42,507 bases of DNA from Boletus sp. NGJ. Taxonomy: Eukaryota; Basidiomycota; Agaricomycetes; Boletales; Boletaceae. Each line of letters starts with the position of its first letter. The first letter of the stretch is position 1. The notes under the pieces are model-generated. The model did not search any database. It had not been told where the DNA came from and saw only the letters and a program-made list of their open reading frames with translations. This document shows, piece by piece, positions 20,840 through 32,452 of this stretch. The position numbers and the translations under genes were made by a program. The stretch is from contig JAGTXK010000111.1 in assembly GCA_019096195.1 (NCBI GenBank), forward strand, positions 1 to 42,507. The letters run 5' to 3'.

Positions 20840-21450
20840 ATCTCGCAGCGTCGCATATCACACTCGCGTTGTCCCGACTTGCTGGGTACGAGTTATCCAA
20901 ATGGATGATCGGCGACGAATGTTTTGAAGGGACGCGTAGTATTAGTTGATCGAATACGTTGGGTCGTCTGTATTTGCTGTTCGCGTGCGATGGATCAGAG
21001 AGGGTAGGACAGACTGTGAATATGCCTCCTGGTCATTGGGATCGTCACCAGAGATAAATGTGAGCTGTTTGTTGATGACGGACGGTGCGGCGTCAGTGTA
21101 CCCGACCATCTTGTAGCGAGTCCCTGTTCACAACTAGAGGAAGTCACCTCAGGGATCGGATGCTCGAACTAAGTGATACTAGGTTCGGTGGCAAATAAGA
21201 AAAACATCCAAGCAGGGGGGACGCGACGGCCTAACATATACCCTCGTCGAAGTTGCCAGCTGTAAGACCCTGTTCTCCGATCCAACCTCTGCGTGCATAT
21301 AGACTTCGTCAGTGACCGTTCAGTGAATATCCTGGCGAACTCAATGACGAGAAGCTTATTAGGGCTCATATGACGTGACATAAACTCAAAGAAATGCGTG
21401 GCTGATGCAGTCCACATACTCGCAATTCAGCTCAGCATCTAACCACCTGT
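20840..21450. other. No gene identified
   Basis: A minus-strand open frame (21169-21417) gives no recognisable motif, and no consistent splice model was found. The sequence resembles ordinary coding GC content rather than the AT-rich repeats further right, so a decayed gene is possible. Confidence 0.3.
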
Positions 21451-21451
21451 A

Positions 21452-22420
21452 TCAATGTGTCCCATCTTGCACACTTGAGCGAACACACAAAATCCATGCG
21501 GGAAACCTGAACGAAAGGGTAGCATCAGCTGAACCTTGCTGACGCTGATCTACTGTAAGTCTCACAATGTAGGTTAACGAAAAGTGGTGCGTACTGCTAG
21601 ATGGAGTCTCCCGGTCGAGGGTTGGGATGGATTGGTCGCTTGTTGCACCTAATGGGACGTGAGCTGGCGTGACGAGGCCCACCATGTGCAGGAAGAGACG
21701 CACGGGGTCTGCTTCCGTTGTATTCGCAGCACCGTGCCCTGCACTATGAGAATCGTCTTTCTTCGGATGCTTAGTCTTGCTGCGTGATTTGTCCCGACTC
21801 TGTGTCATGTGATGAGTTCCTGCATCCAAATCCGAGGAATGACGAACCGTTGGCAGTTTAATGATTTTGTTACGCGCCGCCTTATAAGATATGTTCGACA
21901 CCGCATTCGATCGACCATCAAGGAAGTGCACTCACAGCCATCCTGGAAGGTCCCTCTTGCCTGTCCTCCACTCTCGCTGGGGTAGGAGAGGGGGATCGCC
22001 GGTCCGCAGGCTTGCGTGACTTTGTGGAACGTCGTTGTGGTTTATACGAAGCCGGGGCTTTGTTACCCATTCTCTGTCGCCACTTTTTGAATCTCGAACG
22101 GCCCTGGGGTGGCTCGACAGTGTCCAGATTTCCTCTGGCCGTGTCTCTGGAATGGAGGGCACGGGTAGGGCATCTGACTGCGATATGGGATGGGATGGGC
22201 CCGGCCGTGGTGCCTCGTCCTCACGAGCATCGGAAGAGGGGGCCGAGGATAATGACTTCGGCAGTGTCAATGCGGATGCAAGAGGAGAATAAAGTGATCA
22301 CCAACGTCGTCATAATCGAACTCGAGAGCAGGTTTCTCGACGGCACCTCGTGCTATGCCATTATGAGAACTCGTTTCGAGGGGGGAATGAATGAATTGAT
22401 ACCTCGAGCAAATCACGATT
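21452..22420 (-). other. Coding-like region downstream of the WD40 gene
   Basis: Two overlapping minus-strand frames stay open for about 300 bp (22270-21932). One is proline/serine-rich (GPSHPISQSDALPVPSIPE) and the other basic (KKWRQRMGNKAPASYKPQRR). A possible donor GTGAGT near 21946 and acceptor AAG near 21890 precede a lysine/serine/histidine-rich open frame (KSRSKTKHPKKDDSHSAG). Long disordered tails of this composition follow WD40 propellers in related mushroom proteins, so this may be the C-terminus of the WD40 gene just upstream, but the joins are unresolved. Confidence 0.35.
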
Positions 22421-22454
22421 GCCATCTTCACTGTGTCTTCCAGACTCGGATGCA

Positions 22455-23585
22455 CTAGATTTTACCTGCTGCATGTACAAATGGAGTCAGTACAACTCTT
22501 GTGGTGATGAAATGACAGACTCCGACTGGATTAGAGTCTGGTACTTCGCTTTCGCGGCCACTCGAGGGTCGTTCTTCTTCTTGTACTTCTTCGCTAGCCG
22601 GTACCTACATAGTTTGTCAGCATGGGTGACAGAATGTTATCCAGTATGCCAGGATTATGACTACTTACATGGAACGGACCATACAGGTCCGGGAAAATCT
22701 TGCTGAGATGACGAATAGCAATTTTTCCGCCGACTTGTCCAGTCGCAAGGTAACTACTGTCTGCAGATATTGCAATTGATCGTATCTGTTCACCGTCCTC
22801 GATGACAGAGCCAATCCGTGTGAGCGTCAATGGGTCCAGGAACGAGATTGAATGCCCTGCATAGGTAGCAATGAATTTCCCATTGGCAGCTAGAGCGATA
22901 GAGCGGACATCATTGTCGCCGTCACGTAGAATCTGTGATTCAGCAAACTGGGACCCAGTGGAGACAGTGAATGACTTGATTTTCTTGTCAGTGGATGCAG
23001 CAAAAACTTGCTGGGCGTCGCTTGACCACGCAAGCGGAGTGGACACCACGCTGAATATGTCAATTTTGATGGTGACAAGCTTGTTGCCCGTGGTACTGTC
23101 GAAAATGTTGATGGATCTCCCCGCGCAGGCAGTGGCGATCTGCTTGCCAGTCGGAGAGAATCGAATTCCCATGATCCAACTGTCCGTGTCATGTTGTAGT
23201 GGGCCAACGAGTCTCTGCCCACTCGCGATACTCCAAATGCTCGCACCTTTGTCAGTCCCGGTCGCAAACCTTGTCGAGTCTGGGGAGACGTCGACCGCAA
23301 ACACCGTCTTCTGTGCCTCCACGTCGATGATCTTCTTGTGCATTTCTCCGTCCCACACGCTTGCCCCACTCCCAGTCCCGCACACTACCCACTCGCCATT
23401 CATCGACACACAAATGGCGTACATGTCCATGCCCATCTGCCTTCCCACCTCTTGACCATCATCAAGTCGCCATCGTCGAACCCCATCGTCGGTCCCGCCC
23501 AAGCAGATGCTTTCCGTCGGGATGGAAAGCGACTGTCCACACCCTTCTCAGAGTCACCGCTGTCGAGTACCCTCGCTTGGTCTTG
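22455..23585 (-). CDS. WD40-repeat protein (soluble beta-propeller), one apparent frameshift
   Basis: A 303-codon open frame from 23502 has repeated GHxx-WD-like units: GGTDDGVRRWRLDDGQEVG, GTGSGASVWDGEMHKK, FATGTDKGASIWSIASG, IATACAGRSINIFDSTTG and YLATGQVGGKIAIRHLSK. It reads through DLYGPFH, where a 64-bp intron (22605-22668) joins an acidic tail that could stop at 22455-22457. Upstream, RRVWTVAFHPDGKHLLG lies in another frame and must join GGTDDG, so one extra base is present in the GGGCGGGAC stretch near 23500. That is either a mutation or a sequence error. The true start is probably near or upstream of 23600. It is unrelated to the membrane-tethered WD40 gene in the palindrome. Such proteins scaffold complexes; no partner can be inferred. 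Confidence 0.7.
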
Positions 23586-23836
23586 CTGAATGGTCAGCAT
23601 CGCTCTATCGCTCCTACGGGGCTGCTACGCACCGGTATTCGTCGTCGACATCCTCACCAATGGTACACAATCGTCGGGTTGGAAGAGTGAAATCGTGCTA
23701 CGGAGAGTCGTTCCATGAACACGTTTCCTCGTTCTCAATATGGTCTGTTTGCGCATCGTGCCCTTGGCGCTTCTATTCTTACTCGGATCCCAGCTACGTG
23801 ACTGCGACGACCAGGCAAGCAGTCCGCATCGGCGAT

Positions 23837-24222
23837 ACTTGTCCTCGTTGCCACGTATAGCCTTACCCTGCGATTTGACTTGCAAGTGTCCATCATGTCT
23901 CGGCTGCAGGCGCTCAGTTCATGACGAATGTATCATCCGTGTTAGACCAACTCGCGACATACGGTGCACAAAACACGGCTCGTTCATCTGGTGAGTCCCC
24001 TCAGTGTCTGGATCACAGCAGAAAGACGTAAGACCACAACAGCCTGTGTGAATGTAACGTTCCCGAGGAAAGCCTACGAACTCAAGGATCTACAATCGAT
24101 AAACGTTCAAGGTCTGTCAAGGGCGATAGATGTCAGCACTACCATGCCTGAGACAAGGAGCAAGTACAGTAATCATCGGCCTGTACCCATGCGTGATCGG
24201 TCTGACATACATTTCCTTGACG
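23837..24222 (+). repeat. Dispersed repeat, copy 1
   Basis: Begins ACTTGTCCTCGTTGCCACGT, passes through TCTGGATCACAGCAGAAAGA near 24008-24030 and ends with a module (about 24118-24222) containing CTACCATGCCTGAGACAAGG and GATCGGTCTGACAT. The same order occurs at 28004-28425. The copies are clearly related but diverged by eye to perhaps 70-75%. No coding function is evident. Confidence 0.75.
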
Positions 24223-24329
24223 AAAAAAAATTGCAGGAAATACTGGTGACTTGAAATCTGATTTAGACGGTTCGTATGCTTCGATGGCGCCGACCCTATT
24301 TCGTAGGTCGTCCGCCATTCATTCTCAGT

Positions 24330-24780
24330 CTACAACTTACTCAAGGCAGCAATGAACACATTGTGCACATGAGAGTGATCATCCAAGTCAGGCATTTCTA
24401 CAATCACCACCTTGTTGACATCAACCTCCTTAGATGGCTTCACAGACTCTCTGAATGGGCCTTCTTGACTTGGAAAGGTGGGAGCAACATTAGACAATGA
24501 CACTTTGTTGCTAGAAACCATTAGATCAATTTGATTACATGTCTAACACACACATACTAGATGTGCACTTTGAAATGAGCAAGCATATCATTGTTATTTG
24601 CATGACAATGCTTCCAACAAAACTACAGGGATAATGTGACCTAGGCATGTTAAAGGGGGATAAATGGCAACTCACATTTTCTGCTCCCAGTGTAGTGAAC
24701 AGCAAACCAAGGAGACCATCTTGATGCACAATGCTGCTTGCCATGATCAATAGCATCTTGAATCCATGCACTTTGGCCAT
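24330..24780 (-). other. Coding-like minus-strand segments, unresolved
   Basis: MAKVHGFKMLLIMASSIVH continues to GLLFTTLGAEN, with a GTGAGT donor at about 24675. A downstream segment contains SKEVDVNKVVIVEMPDLDDH and stops at 24330. A TTCTAG acceptor is present near 24510 but the phases do not agree. This could be a decayed gene. I do not recognise it. Confidence 0.3.
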
Positions 24781-24785
24781 TCCTG

Positions 24786-26928
24786 TGTTACAACCTCATA
24801 ACTTGGTGACACGTTCCCGAGTAATCAACCTCCTAGTTGATTACTGGACTAGCTGGACTTGAGCAACTGGCTTCCTACGCCTGAGTTCCCTAGATGTGGG
24901 GTACCGACAGCTAGCTTTATGTAGAGCCTCCCTTGGGGTTGGAGCCTTTTCTATGACCAATGGCAGAGTCTTGGACTTTGACGATAGTGGCGTAGTCCTA
25001 TCGTATACAAGTGGTGCCAATGATGGAGTCTTGGACTTGAAGATAGTGATGCAGTCCTATCTGTGCAGAACCCTGTCTGCGTTGGTGTTGCCGCTGGTTA
25101 ATGCGCATGGGAGACACCAAGTATACCACAGTGCATAGTGACTACAAGGAGTATCATGAGCACAAGTGATATTACTTCCAGGGTGAATGCAGACGCCTGA
25201 AGTAATGTGGAACTGAGAGTTGGGTAGATTACATGGGGTAAGATGTAGATCAAGGTTAGGAGATACAAGGGGAATCGACTGTCAATATACACACCCAAGT
25301 CAAGCTTTTAAAACAGTGACATTTGACAGAAAATGTTAGTTTAATATATTTTCAATATTGTGTGAATATAAGTATGATGTGCTTGGAGTAATGTGAAGGC
25401 TGTCTGTGGTATGGTATATATGATATATTTGTGTGACATAACACCTTGGATGACCACCAGACATCCAGAGAGGCTCCAGGGGTCATTCAGGTGTGACAAC
25501 TAGTCAGTGTCACTCTCCATGCATCGGAGAGACATAGGACCATATGCTGTGCTGCCATAACAGATAAGATGTCTGACTAATGTAGCCCTGCTGTCTGCCA
25601 AACGGCCCTGGCATTCTGGCATCAGACAAGGAAATGTGTAATCACTGAAAATGTGTACAAATTTAATCTACTATTATGATAGAAATGTCTATAATAGTAT
25701 GTACTGATCTGGGTGATTACAGTAAGCTAATCAAGTGTAGCCAACCTTTCCTAACACTTCGGAACTTAGACAAATTTTTGCAAGTGAAGTCACATGACAG
25801 TTGATTATGTCACATGCAAATTTTTAAATCATAGCTCGAGTGCTCAACATTCAACGTTCAACATCAACCTCCACTTCTCCGACAACCACAGCTGCACAAT
25901 CTGTTGCCCATGTCCTAGGCCTGCATAAACTGTGCATGTCATACAGTGCAGCATTACCTTCACCATTGCTGTCCCCACTGCTGTCTGAGTCCTGCTGCCC
26001 ATTTCATCAAAATATCAAGTATCCATCCACCTCCATGTATATCCAAGCCACCCTATTGGCTCACAGTGCTCAAAAGTGTGCCTGAGCTTTGTCTCTATCC
26101 ACTTATTTATGTTATTACATTTCAATGTACTGGATATTCTAATAATTCAATCTGTTATGTTAAGCCTGCTGTGCTTGTTGTGCTATTTGAGTGAATGTAA
26201 GATCTATTTATATTGCACCAAAACTATATAAAAACATGGATGTTCACTGGATGCCTGCTGGATATTAAGTGGATGCTTGGGTTGGGGTTATCGACATAGC
26301 TGGCTTAAAACATAAATGGAATGTCTGAACCTTTAAGAGCCAACTAACAATATAACGGACAAATAAATTACATGCAGTGAGTGATAATAACCATGTTTAG
26401 CATGTTGTTCTCCAAACAATTGACAGAAATCCTCAGCCACACCACTCGCTGATGTAAGTCCAACATAAACGAATTTTGACATCCACCAGATATTACCTTG
26501 ACTTGAGTGTGTATAGGGCTTTCCCCCTTTAAGGCAGGCATAAGTGGAGTTACCATAAAGAGAAATGAGACCAAATTAGGAATGAGGCTGGGAGTGATGG
26601 AGTATAGGCTATGTATGAGAGAGCATAGCCAAGGAGGCAGTGTCTGATATGATGCATAGGTTAAGAGTAAAACGGGAAATGAAAGAGACACAGGATAGAG
26701 AGGATAGCCATCGGAGAGATCCGGGATCTCATAGATGGCCGTTTACTGCGTTAGAAGGCAGTGTTGTCAAGGGAAGTGCTAAGTGCAAGATGTTCTCCCA
26801 TAAGGAAGCTCTCCCATGTCATCTCCGAGGAGTTGAATGAGAGGTCTCCCCACAAGTCATTGATGACTGGGAATGGAGGAAGTACGAAAGGGAGGGAAAA
26901 AGGTGTACCCCCTTCATTGCCCGTAACA
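24786..26928 (-). repeat. Divergent solo LTR of the same family, interrupted by an insert
   Basis: The left end TGTTACAACCTCATAAC and the right end TTCATTGCCCGTAACA correspond to the two ends of the LTR at 18374-19333. Internal matches include GCTAGCTTTATGTAGAG and CCAATGGCAGAGTCTTGGA. Flanks TCCTG (24781-24785) and CCCTG (26929-26933) look like a 5-bp target duplication with one mutation. It is older than the LTR in the palindrome. The LTR sequence is interrupted at roughly 25312-26535. Confidence 0.8.
25312..26535. mobile_element. AT-rich insert of about 1.2 kb inside the old LTR
   Basis: LTR homology stops after CAAGTCAAGCTT near 25308 and resumes near ATAAGTGGA at about 26535. The insert is AT-rich with no convincing ORF. 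A 19-bp inverted pair, TATACACACCCAAGTCAAG at 25286-25304 and its complement at 26498-26517 with one mismatch, sits at its borders. The left half of that pair belongs to the LTR itself, so it is not proof of transposon termini. A non-autonomous DNA element is one explanation. Confidence 0.4.
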
Positions 26929-26933
26929 CCCTG

Positions 26934-27613
26934 TGAACTATATAAATGTCAGTGTCAGCAAATGTATTGTCTGGCTCTGATGTACCACATGGCAATGATT
27001 TTTAGCCAGGTGGAAGAAGAGTAACTGTCAGTGATCAACTGTCTTTCCCCCCTCATTCATGGCAATTTCAAGTTCTTTGAACTTTGTCAATATTTAATGC
27101 CATGTCTTTGGATGAGCCTTTCGGAATAACTTATAAGACATTTTCATTATTTGCACTAGAATGTGGTCATCAGAACACAACATCATGCCACATCCATAGT
27201 ATATATCCAAACTTACCTAGTGTTAATGTTGTAACATCTAAGTTGTGCAGCCTGGCAACCTCCTTGTCTTTCTTAGCAGCATGATACTTCTGGTATACAG
27301 TATATCTCAGGCCTGTCACGGTATCATCCATACACGTCGGGTGTTTTGCAAGCAGGCTCTCTGTATACTATGGGTGAATGTGACCACATGGGCTTGTTAA
27401 GCATGTTAGTCTTAACTTGAGCACTTCTGTTTTCTCTCATGGACAACTTTATGTGGCACTTTCACATTGTACTCATCCCAGAAACATTAAGATACTCTTT
27501 CCTGATAACCAACAAAATACAACAACTACAAATGTAGTTTGGAATGAAGTATTTAGAAACTTGGAACTTTGATTTGTATTACTATAGTTATATGTCAAAT
27601 ATCAAGTTCTTCA
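26934..27613. other. Repeat-flanking AT-rich sequence, no gene found
   Basis: Only short open frames occur (the longest is 27084-27284) and none has coding character. Nothing else stands out by eye. Confidence 0.4.
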
Positions 27614-27800
27614 GAATTCAAACACAGTGCCAAAGGTACAATGCAAGAATTTGCTATTAACACTACAAGACACTCCTACTGAATTCAACTGCAGTGCCAA
27701 AGGCACATAGCGAGAATTCACTATTAACACTACAAGACACTCCTACTGAATTCAAGCACAGTGCCGAAGGCACGCAGCGAGAATTCGCTATAACCCCCTC
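27614..27800. repeat. 67-bp tandem array, about 2.8 units
   Basis: GAATTCAA starts units at 27614, 27681 and 27748, each followed by CAGTGCC(A/G)AAGGCAC, an AGCGAGAATTC-like motif and CTATTAACACTACAAGACAC. The array ends after GAATTCGCTATAACCCC. Each unit holds a small hairpin, GTGCC-RAA-GGCAC (weaker in unit 1). The unit length is not a multiple of three, arguing against a coding repeat. Confidence 0.9.
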
Positions 27801-27822
27801 TGTTGGGCCTTCGGCCCAACAG
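27800..27822. repeat. Perfect hairpin, 10-bp stem with TTC loop
   Basis: CTGTTGGGCC, loop TTC, GGCCCAACAG. It follows the tandem array directly, and its core GCCTTCGGC is the complement of the GCCGAAGGC core of the third unit. Confidence 0.9.
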
Positions 27823-27896
27823 CGAGCCACTGGCTTGTGTAACGGAGCAACGCTTACGGCTCGGGTATCCATGAAGTCTGTCTTGAAGGAGTACTA

Positions 27897-28430
27897 TAGT
27901 ATGCTCCGATCGATGTCAGGACTACCGTGCCCGAAACAAGGAGGAGGTACTCATCGACTTGTACCCATGCATGACTGGTCTGACATTTCCTTGACTAAAC
28001 GAAACTTGTCCTCGTTGCCACGTATAGCCTCGGGCTCAGTTCACGACAAGTGTGCCATTCACATTAGATCAACTCGTGACATACTGTGCACGAGATACGG
28101 CACGTTCTTGGAGACTGTCAACCTTTTTTATATGAATCGCGCAAAAGATGACTTTATATCTTATTCACGACAGACTCATCTGGTGGGTTCCCTTGCCATC
28201 TGGATCACAGCAGAAAGACGTCAGATCACAACAGTAACCTTCCGCGCAAAGCTTACGAGTTCTCGTGAAGATGAACATCACTGGCAAGTGTCTACAAGCC
28301 GAAAGACTTTAAAGCTCTGTCAAGGGGTATAGTATGCTCCAATCAACGTCGGCAATACCGTGCCCGAAACAAGGAGGAAGTGGAGTATCCATCGGCCATA
28401 CGTGATTGGTTGGACATTTCCTTGGAGAAA
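27897..28430 (+). repeat. Dispersed repeat, copy 2, with its end module present twice
   Basis: Related to 23837-24222. The end module (ATAGTATGCTCC, then ACCGTGCCCGAAACAAGG and a TCTGACATTTCCTTG ending) occurs at about 27897-27995 and again at about 28329-28415, flanking the main part that begins ACTTGTCCTCG at 28004. A long open frame across it has no recognisable content. Confidence 0.75.
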
Positions 28431-28812
28431 AATTACTGGTGTGACTGTGGTCATTGCCTTGCCCTTGATTTACTCGTGGTTGCCTTGGTGCCCCTGCAAT
28501 TGTGTCAAATCATGGAAGGCCTTTTATTGACCCAGCGTCGAGTTTTGACCGTGGTTCTGGACCGGTTCATGGATCCGGATGAATGCAGAGGTCTGTGGAT
28601 TTCTCCAAGCTCTCATTACAATTAAGTAAGAACCAAGTACGGTTTCTCGTAACCAGCCGACCTCTATATATCAAGTACAGAGCGATGCATTTTCTGTTTT
28701 GGAATATCGGTTTGGGCTAGCCAACCACGAGGATGGGTCCTTCGCAACAGTAGAAAAACACTAAAAATATGAATGTATATATACCTACGAGATCGTGCCA
28801 TTCTACCCTTAC
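28431..28812. other. Intergenic region, 3' of the DPB11-like gene
   Basis: This is the transition between repeat island and gene-dense sequence. No motif beyond AT-rich stretches (such as TATATATACC near 28785) is visible. Confidence 0.4.
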
Positions 28813-31800
28813 TTAAAATCCGGCAACCCTGGCGCGTTTGGTCCGTCGCGTCCTACCCACATCGTCGGCCCCGCTGGCAACGCCACCCACTCCGAGCCTC
28901 CTCATCACAGCCACCACCCCCGCCTCTGCTTCGTCCCCGCCCAACATCCTCAGTAACCGTCGCTTCTCCTCTGCCTGTCCTGGATCCTCGTACGTCACCC
29001 TCATACTCTCCTCCGTCGATCGCAGCCCGCCCATCCCCAACCCGTCCAACAGGGACATGTCGATGTCTGGCGGCGGTGCTACTGGTGATGAGAGGACTGA
29101 CGGACGAAAAGCAGGACGATGGGGCGAGGTGAAGTCACCGCCGACGTTCTCGCGCGAGGCGTCCCGGGATGTCATCTATTCGGTACGGCACACACAAAAC
29201 ACGATGAGCATGCAGACAGACCGAACACGAGCCTGAGGAACGCGACATACATTGGACCGACCACCGGGTCGCACTCGCTTCCCCTTCTTCGCGCCCGCTG
29301 CCCCGGCCACGTCTCTCATCATTACTTCGTCTTCCTCTGCGATGGGCCGTTTTCCAAGGAGCGACGTCAGACTCTCGTGGAGGGCCTTCGTGATAGCGTC
29401 CGGGTCCGGGATACGCGCAGGCGAGGACGCGACGAACGCGTTGGGAACCGAACTCGAAGGGGGCAGTTTCATCGGCGAAGGTGATGTCGAAGATGGAATT
29501 CGCGCTTGTGCTTCATCGTGAATCGAACCAGAGGGTTGGCGCACGGGGGTGACGTGCAAGGGTACCAGGGATGCAAGTATCGGAGGGGTAGGTTCGGGGA
29601 GTGGTACTTTAGCCTCGACGAGGAGTGGAGAGCTGCTTTGTGGAGGCGGATCAACGGGAGAGGACGTCGTGGGGTAGTTTGCCTGGGCTGCGGCATCCTC
29701 TGGGGGATCCGGGTCGTGCATTAGAAATCTCGGTTCACCGAACAGTCCGTCGCGCGTGGGAGACCTTGGCTCTAACGTCTTGCCACGGTGCTGTCGAGTG
29801 TCCGGTTCCTGGTTCCGTAGAGCGGTGTCTTGGAGAAGGGCTGCGTTCTTGACGAACATGGGCTGGTTGGTCAAACCATCTGGGGGAAGGGAGAACAGGT
29901 TAAATTGTGCTGTGAAGAGGACTATGAACAATGTTACCATTCGTGATGTCCATCATTTGGTAGTCCATCTGTTTCTCCTTGCCCTTGCCCTTGCCCTTGT
30001 CTCTCCTGACCTCGGGAACCGGGTCTAGATCCTGAGCGTATCCGAAACCATCTTCATCGGCAGATGCTCCCACGTGAGATCCACCAATGAGGTATTCGTC
30101 CACACGTGGAATAGTTCCTGTCCTCGCAATGTCTTCCAACCAGGCCAAAGAGACGACTGGAATCCGCCACTCCAATGCCTTGTCAAACTTGGCACCCGTT
30201 CCGCTGGGGCAGATAAGGTGTGTCGACCGGCGAGAGAACGTCGGCTCAAGGGTTATCCCTACACAAGGATGATGGTGACTAACTCAGATGATGGGAGAAC
30301 GAATGGAAAACGAACCGACGGCCCTCGCGAGACGTCGAATCCAACACAACTCAGACTGATCTAGACCAGACAAGCTCAGATTGATCATCTCCGCGTCTAT
30401 ACCCATGCGCAACGTCTGTAAGTAGTTACAGAAGCAATTGATGTGGACGTACCAGGTACCGGCATTGTGATCTTGAGTGGTGTGAAGGATGCATTTTCGT
30501 CCGGTCCACATATTCGTTCCTGGAATATGGAATGTTCGAGCCAGCATTCTGTCCTGTACTTCGTTCGTGCGTTGTCGTCAAATTCGTCATGATAGAGCTT
30601 ACTTCCACTACCAGGCCGCACCACCAACATCATCAGTGTCAATCTTTAAATCAAGAGGGCCATGGCAGGCAGGACACCGGGAACGTACCTTATCAACCTT
30701 ACGACAATGAAATCAGGTTCTTCGGCATCGTCGTCTGTCACGACGCCACCACCATTCTCAATTGCAGATCGAACCTTTGGACAACGCGCTTCACCGAGAA
30801 GGCGAAACGTGCACCCAGCGAACAGGGTCGGCAGAGCGGGCTCTCCTCCTGGCTGAATCGGGTCATGTAGACCACTCCCTTCCGCCTCACCGAAGCAAGC
30901 CGAGAGACACGGCGTATTCCGCCGAAATGGCTGTCGAACCGCAGGTTCTTTCACAGGAACGGGGACAAACAAGGTTGCTCGTCTAAACGAGGATATGACA
31001 CTCTCCTTCTCCTTTTCTTTCCCGTGTTCAACAGTTCCGTTACGATTCACCACGCTCGGCCAGGCCCGTGGCTGCGTTGGTGTGGAAGGTGGTGATCGCA
31101 TGGCTTGCGACTTTGAAGGGCTGCGAACGAGTTTCCCACCGTCAAGTTCGAATCCGCGGGGTTTGAGGAGACTTTGCCAGAGTTGGAGGGTCACAGCGGG
31201 GACTGGCTTGTTGATTATAGCTGTTTCTTCCTCTTCACCGTCGGTTGGAAGGTTGTTTATGACGGTGAAACTACCAGCAGGAACAACCGCTTTCAACCGC
31301 TTTGGCTGATTGACACTGTCTACGGGTATGGCCAAATTCGGGTGAGAGCCCGGGGAAGAACCTTGGAGAGAATGCGAAGATATAGGGTCTGGGAAACAAC
31401 ACGAATTCTAGAATGACGGATGAGGACTGGTATGGGAACAAGTACTTACTCTCGTGTAGGGACTTTCGTTCCGGTCTCGGCCGACTCACTTGATACTTCC
31501 TTTCATCGAACCTACCTTTTGAAAGCACATCAGCGGAGATGTCATGTCAGAAATCAAGACAACACCGACCACCAAACTCGAGACAGTCCCAGAACCACTC
31601 CTCCCAAACAAGATGTATGTGTGCTTCCTTATGCTTGTTGAACTTTTCCGCGTACTTCATCTTGTCGGTTTCTGTATCACCCGAGCACAAAAGATGGGTG
31701 ACTCTGACAGGCCGTTCAAGGTTTTTGAGGTAGATTCCTTGATGCAGTGTCACGAGACGGTTTATCTCTGTGCGTCTGTGGAGATCATCTATGCCCGAGA

Positions 31801-32452
31801 GGGAAAGTACGACGCCTGAGAAGATGGGTAATCGGTGCTTGGCTATGCCCTGGACGAACAATGAGTCTGAGCCAGATAACAGTGGTATTCCGCACTTGTT
31901 CCACGTCGACATCGTCTCCACGTAACCATATGGCATGTGCCTCTGTAATCCAATCCGGAGACATGATAGGGATCTTGCGCTCGAGGGCACACTAGGCACA
32001 TGAGTGAGGACGAAGGGTGTTGGTCCAAGGAAACGCACCAAGTACTTCGCTCCACCATGCGAGTTGGCGATGAGATGAGTGACGCGGTCGGTAAAGTCAC
32101 TCGTGGAGATGGCACCGAGCTCAAAAGCCATTTTGAACAGGGTAGGCTGAAGACATGTATGAGGTTGGATATCGGAATCGGATGGTGTGACGGACCTTGT
32201 CTATTGTTCCGGTTGCACATATGGAGAAACCTTTGAATGGTCTTGGACAGAGGTCTACCATGCTTGGATTCGGAGGCACCTCAGAGTCTGAGCGGTCGCA
32301 CGACGCGCCCGGGTCGTGAACTCGGGCGGAGCGAGTGAGGGGTGGTGCGGGACGAAGTTTGACATTTGGTACCTGTGCAAAACAGTGTGAGCTGCGCTGT
32401 GAGCGGTGCAGAAGATGAGATTGACCTTGTGGGATTTGTTTCCGCGTCGCAT
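28813..32452 (-). CDS. DPB11/RAD4/TopBP1-like replication and checkpoint protein, four BRCT domains
   Basis: Twelve exons: 32452-32426, 32372-32196, 32146-32039, 31991-31896, 31849-31570, 31515-31450, 31388-30689, 30607-30453, 30396-30316, 30258-29938, 29879-29251, 29175-28813. They sum to 3003 bp, predicting 1000 residues. BRCT1 (about 54-133) contains GFSICATGTIDK, TDRVTHLIAN and SPDWITEAH. BRCT2 (about 142-230) contains THLLCSGDTETDK and VWEEWFWDCLEFGG. BRCT3 (about 439-525) contains FAGCTFRLLGEARC and TECWLEHSIF. BRCT4 (about 538-640) contains STHLICPSGTGAKFDKA and VVSLAWLEDI. A disordered linker and a C-terminus with RVTYEDPGQAEEKRR follow. Family members bridge phosphorylated replication-initiation factors and the 9-1-1 clamp in the nucleus, and help activate the checkpoint kinase. 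The domain number fits fungal Dpb11/Rad4. Part of exon 11 is duplicated at 20.3 kb. Confidence 0.92.

Noticed and set aside
26640-27024. Short plus-strand open frames near the old LTR end
   Set aside because: They read the LTR in antisense and across its boundary at 26928.
27614-27822. CRISPR-like array
   Set aside because: Units are contiguous with no variable spacers, and the genome is eukaryotic.
27694-28332. 212-codon plus-strand open frame
   Set aside because: It crosses the 67-bp tandem array, a hairpin and the dispersed repeat, has no recognisable domain, and its content follows the repeats rather than a protein.
29119-30028. Several plus-strand open frames opposite the DPB11-like exons
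   Set aside because: Antisense shadows of a GC-rich exon; no splice logic or motif of their own.
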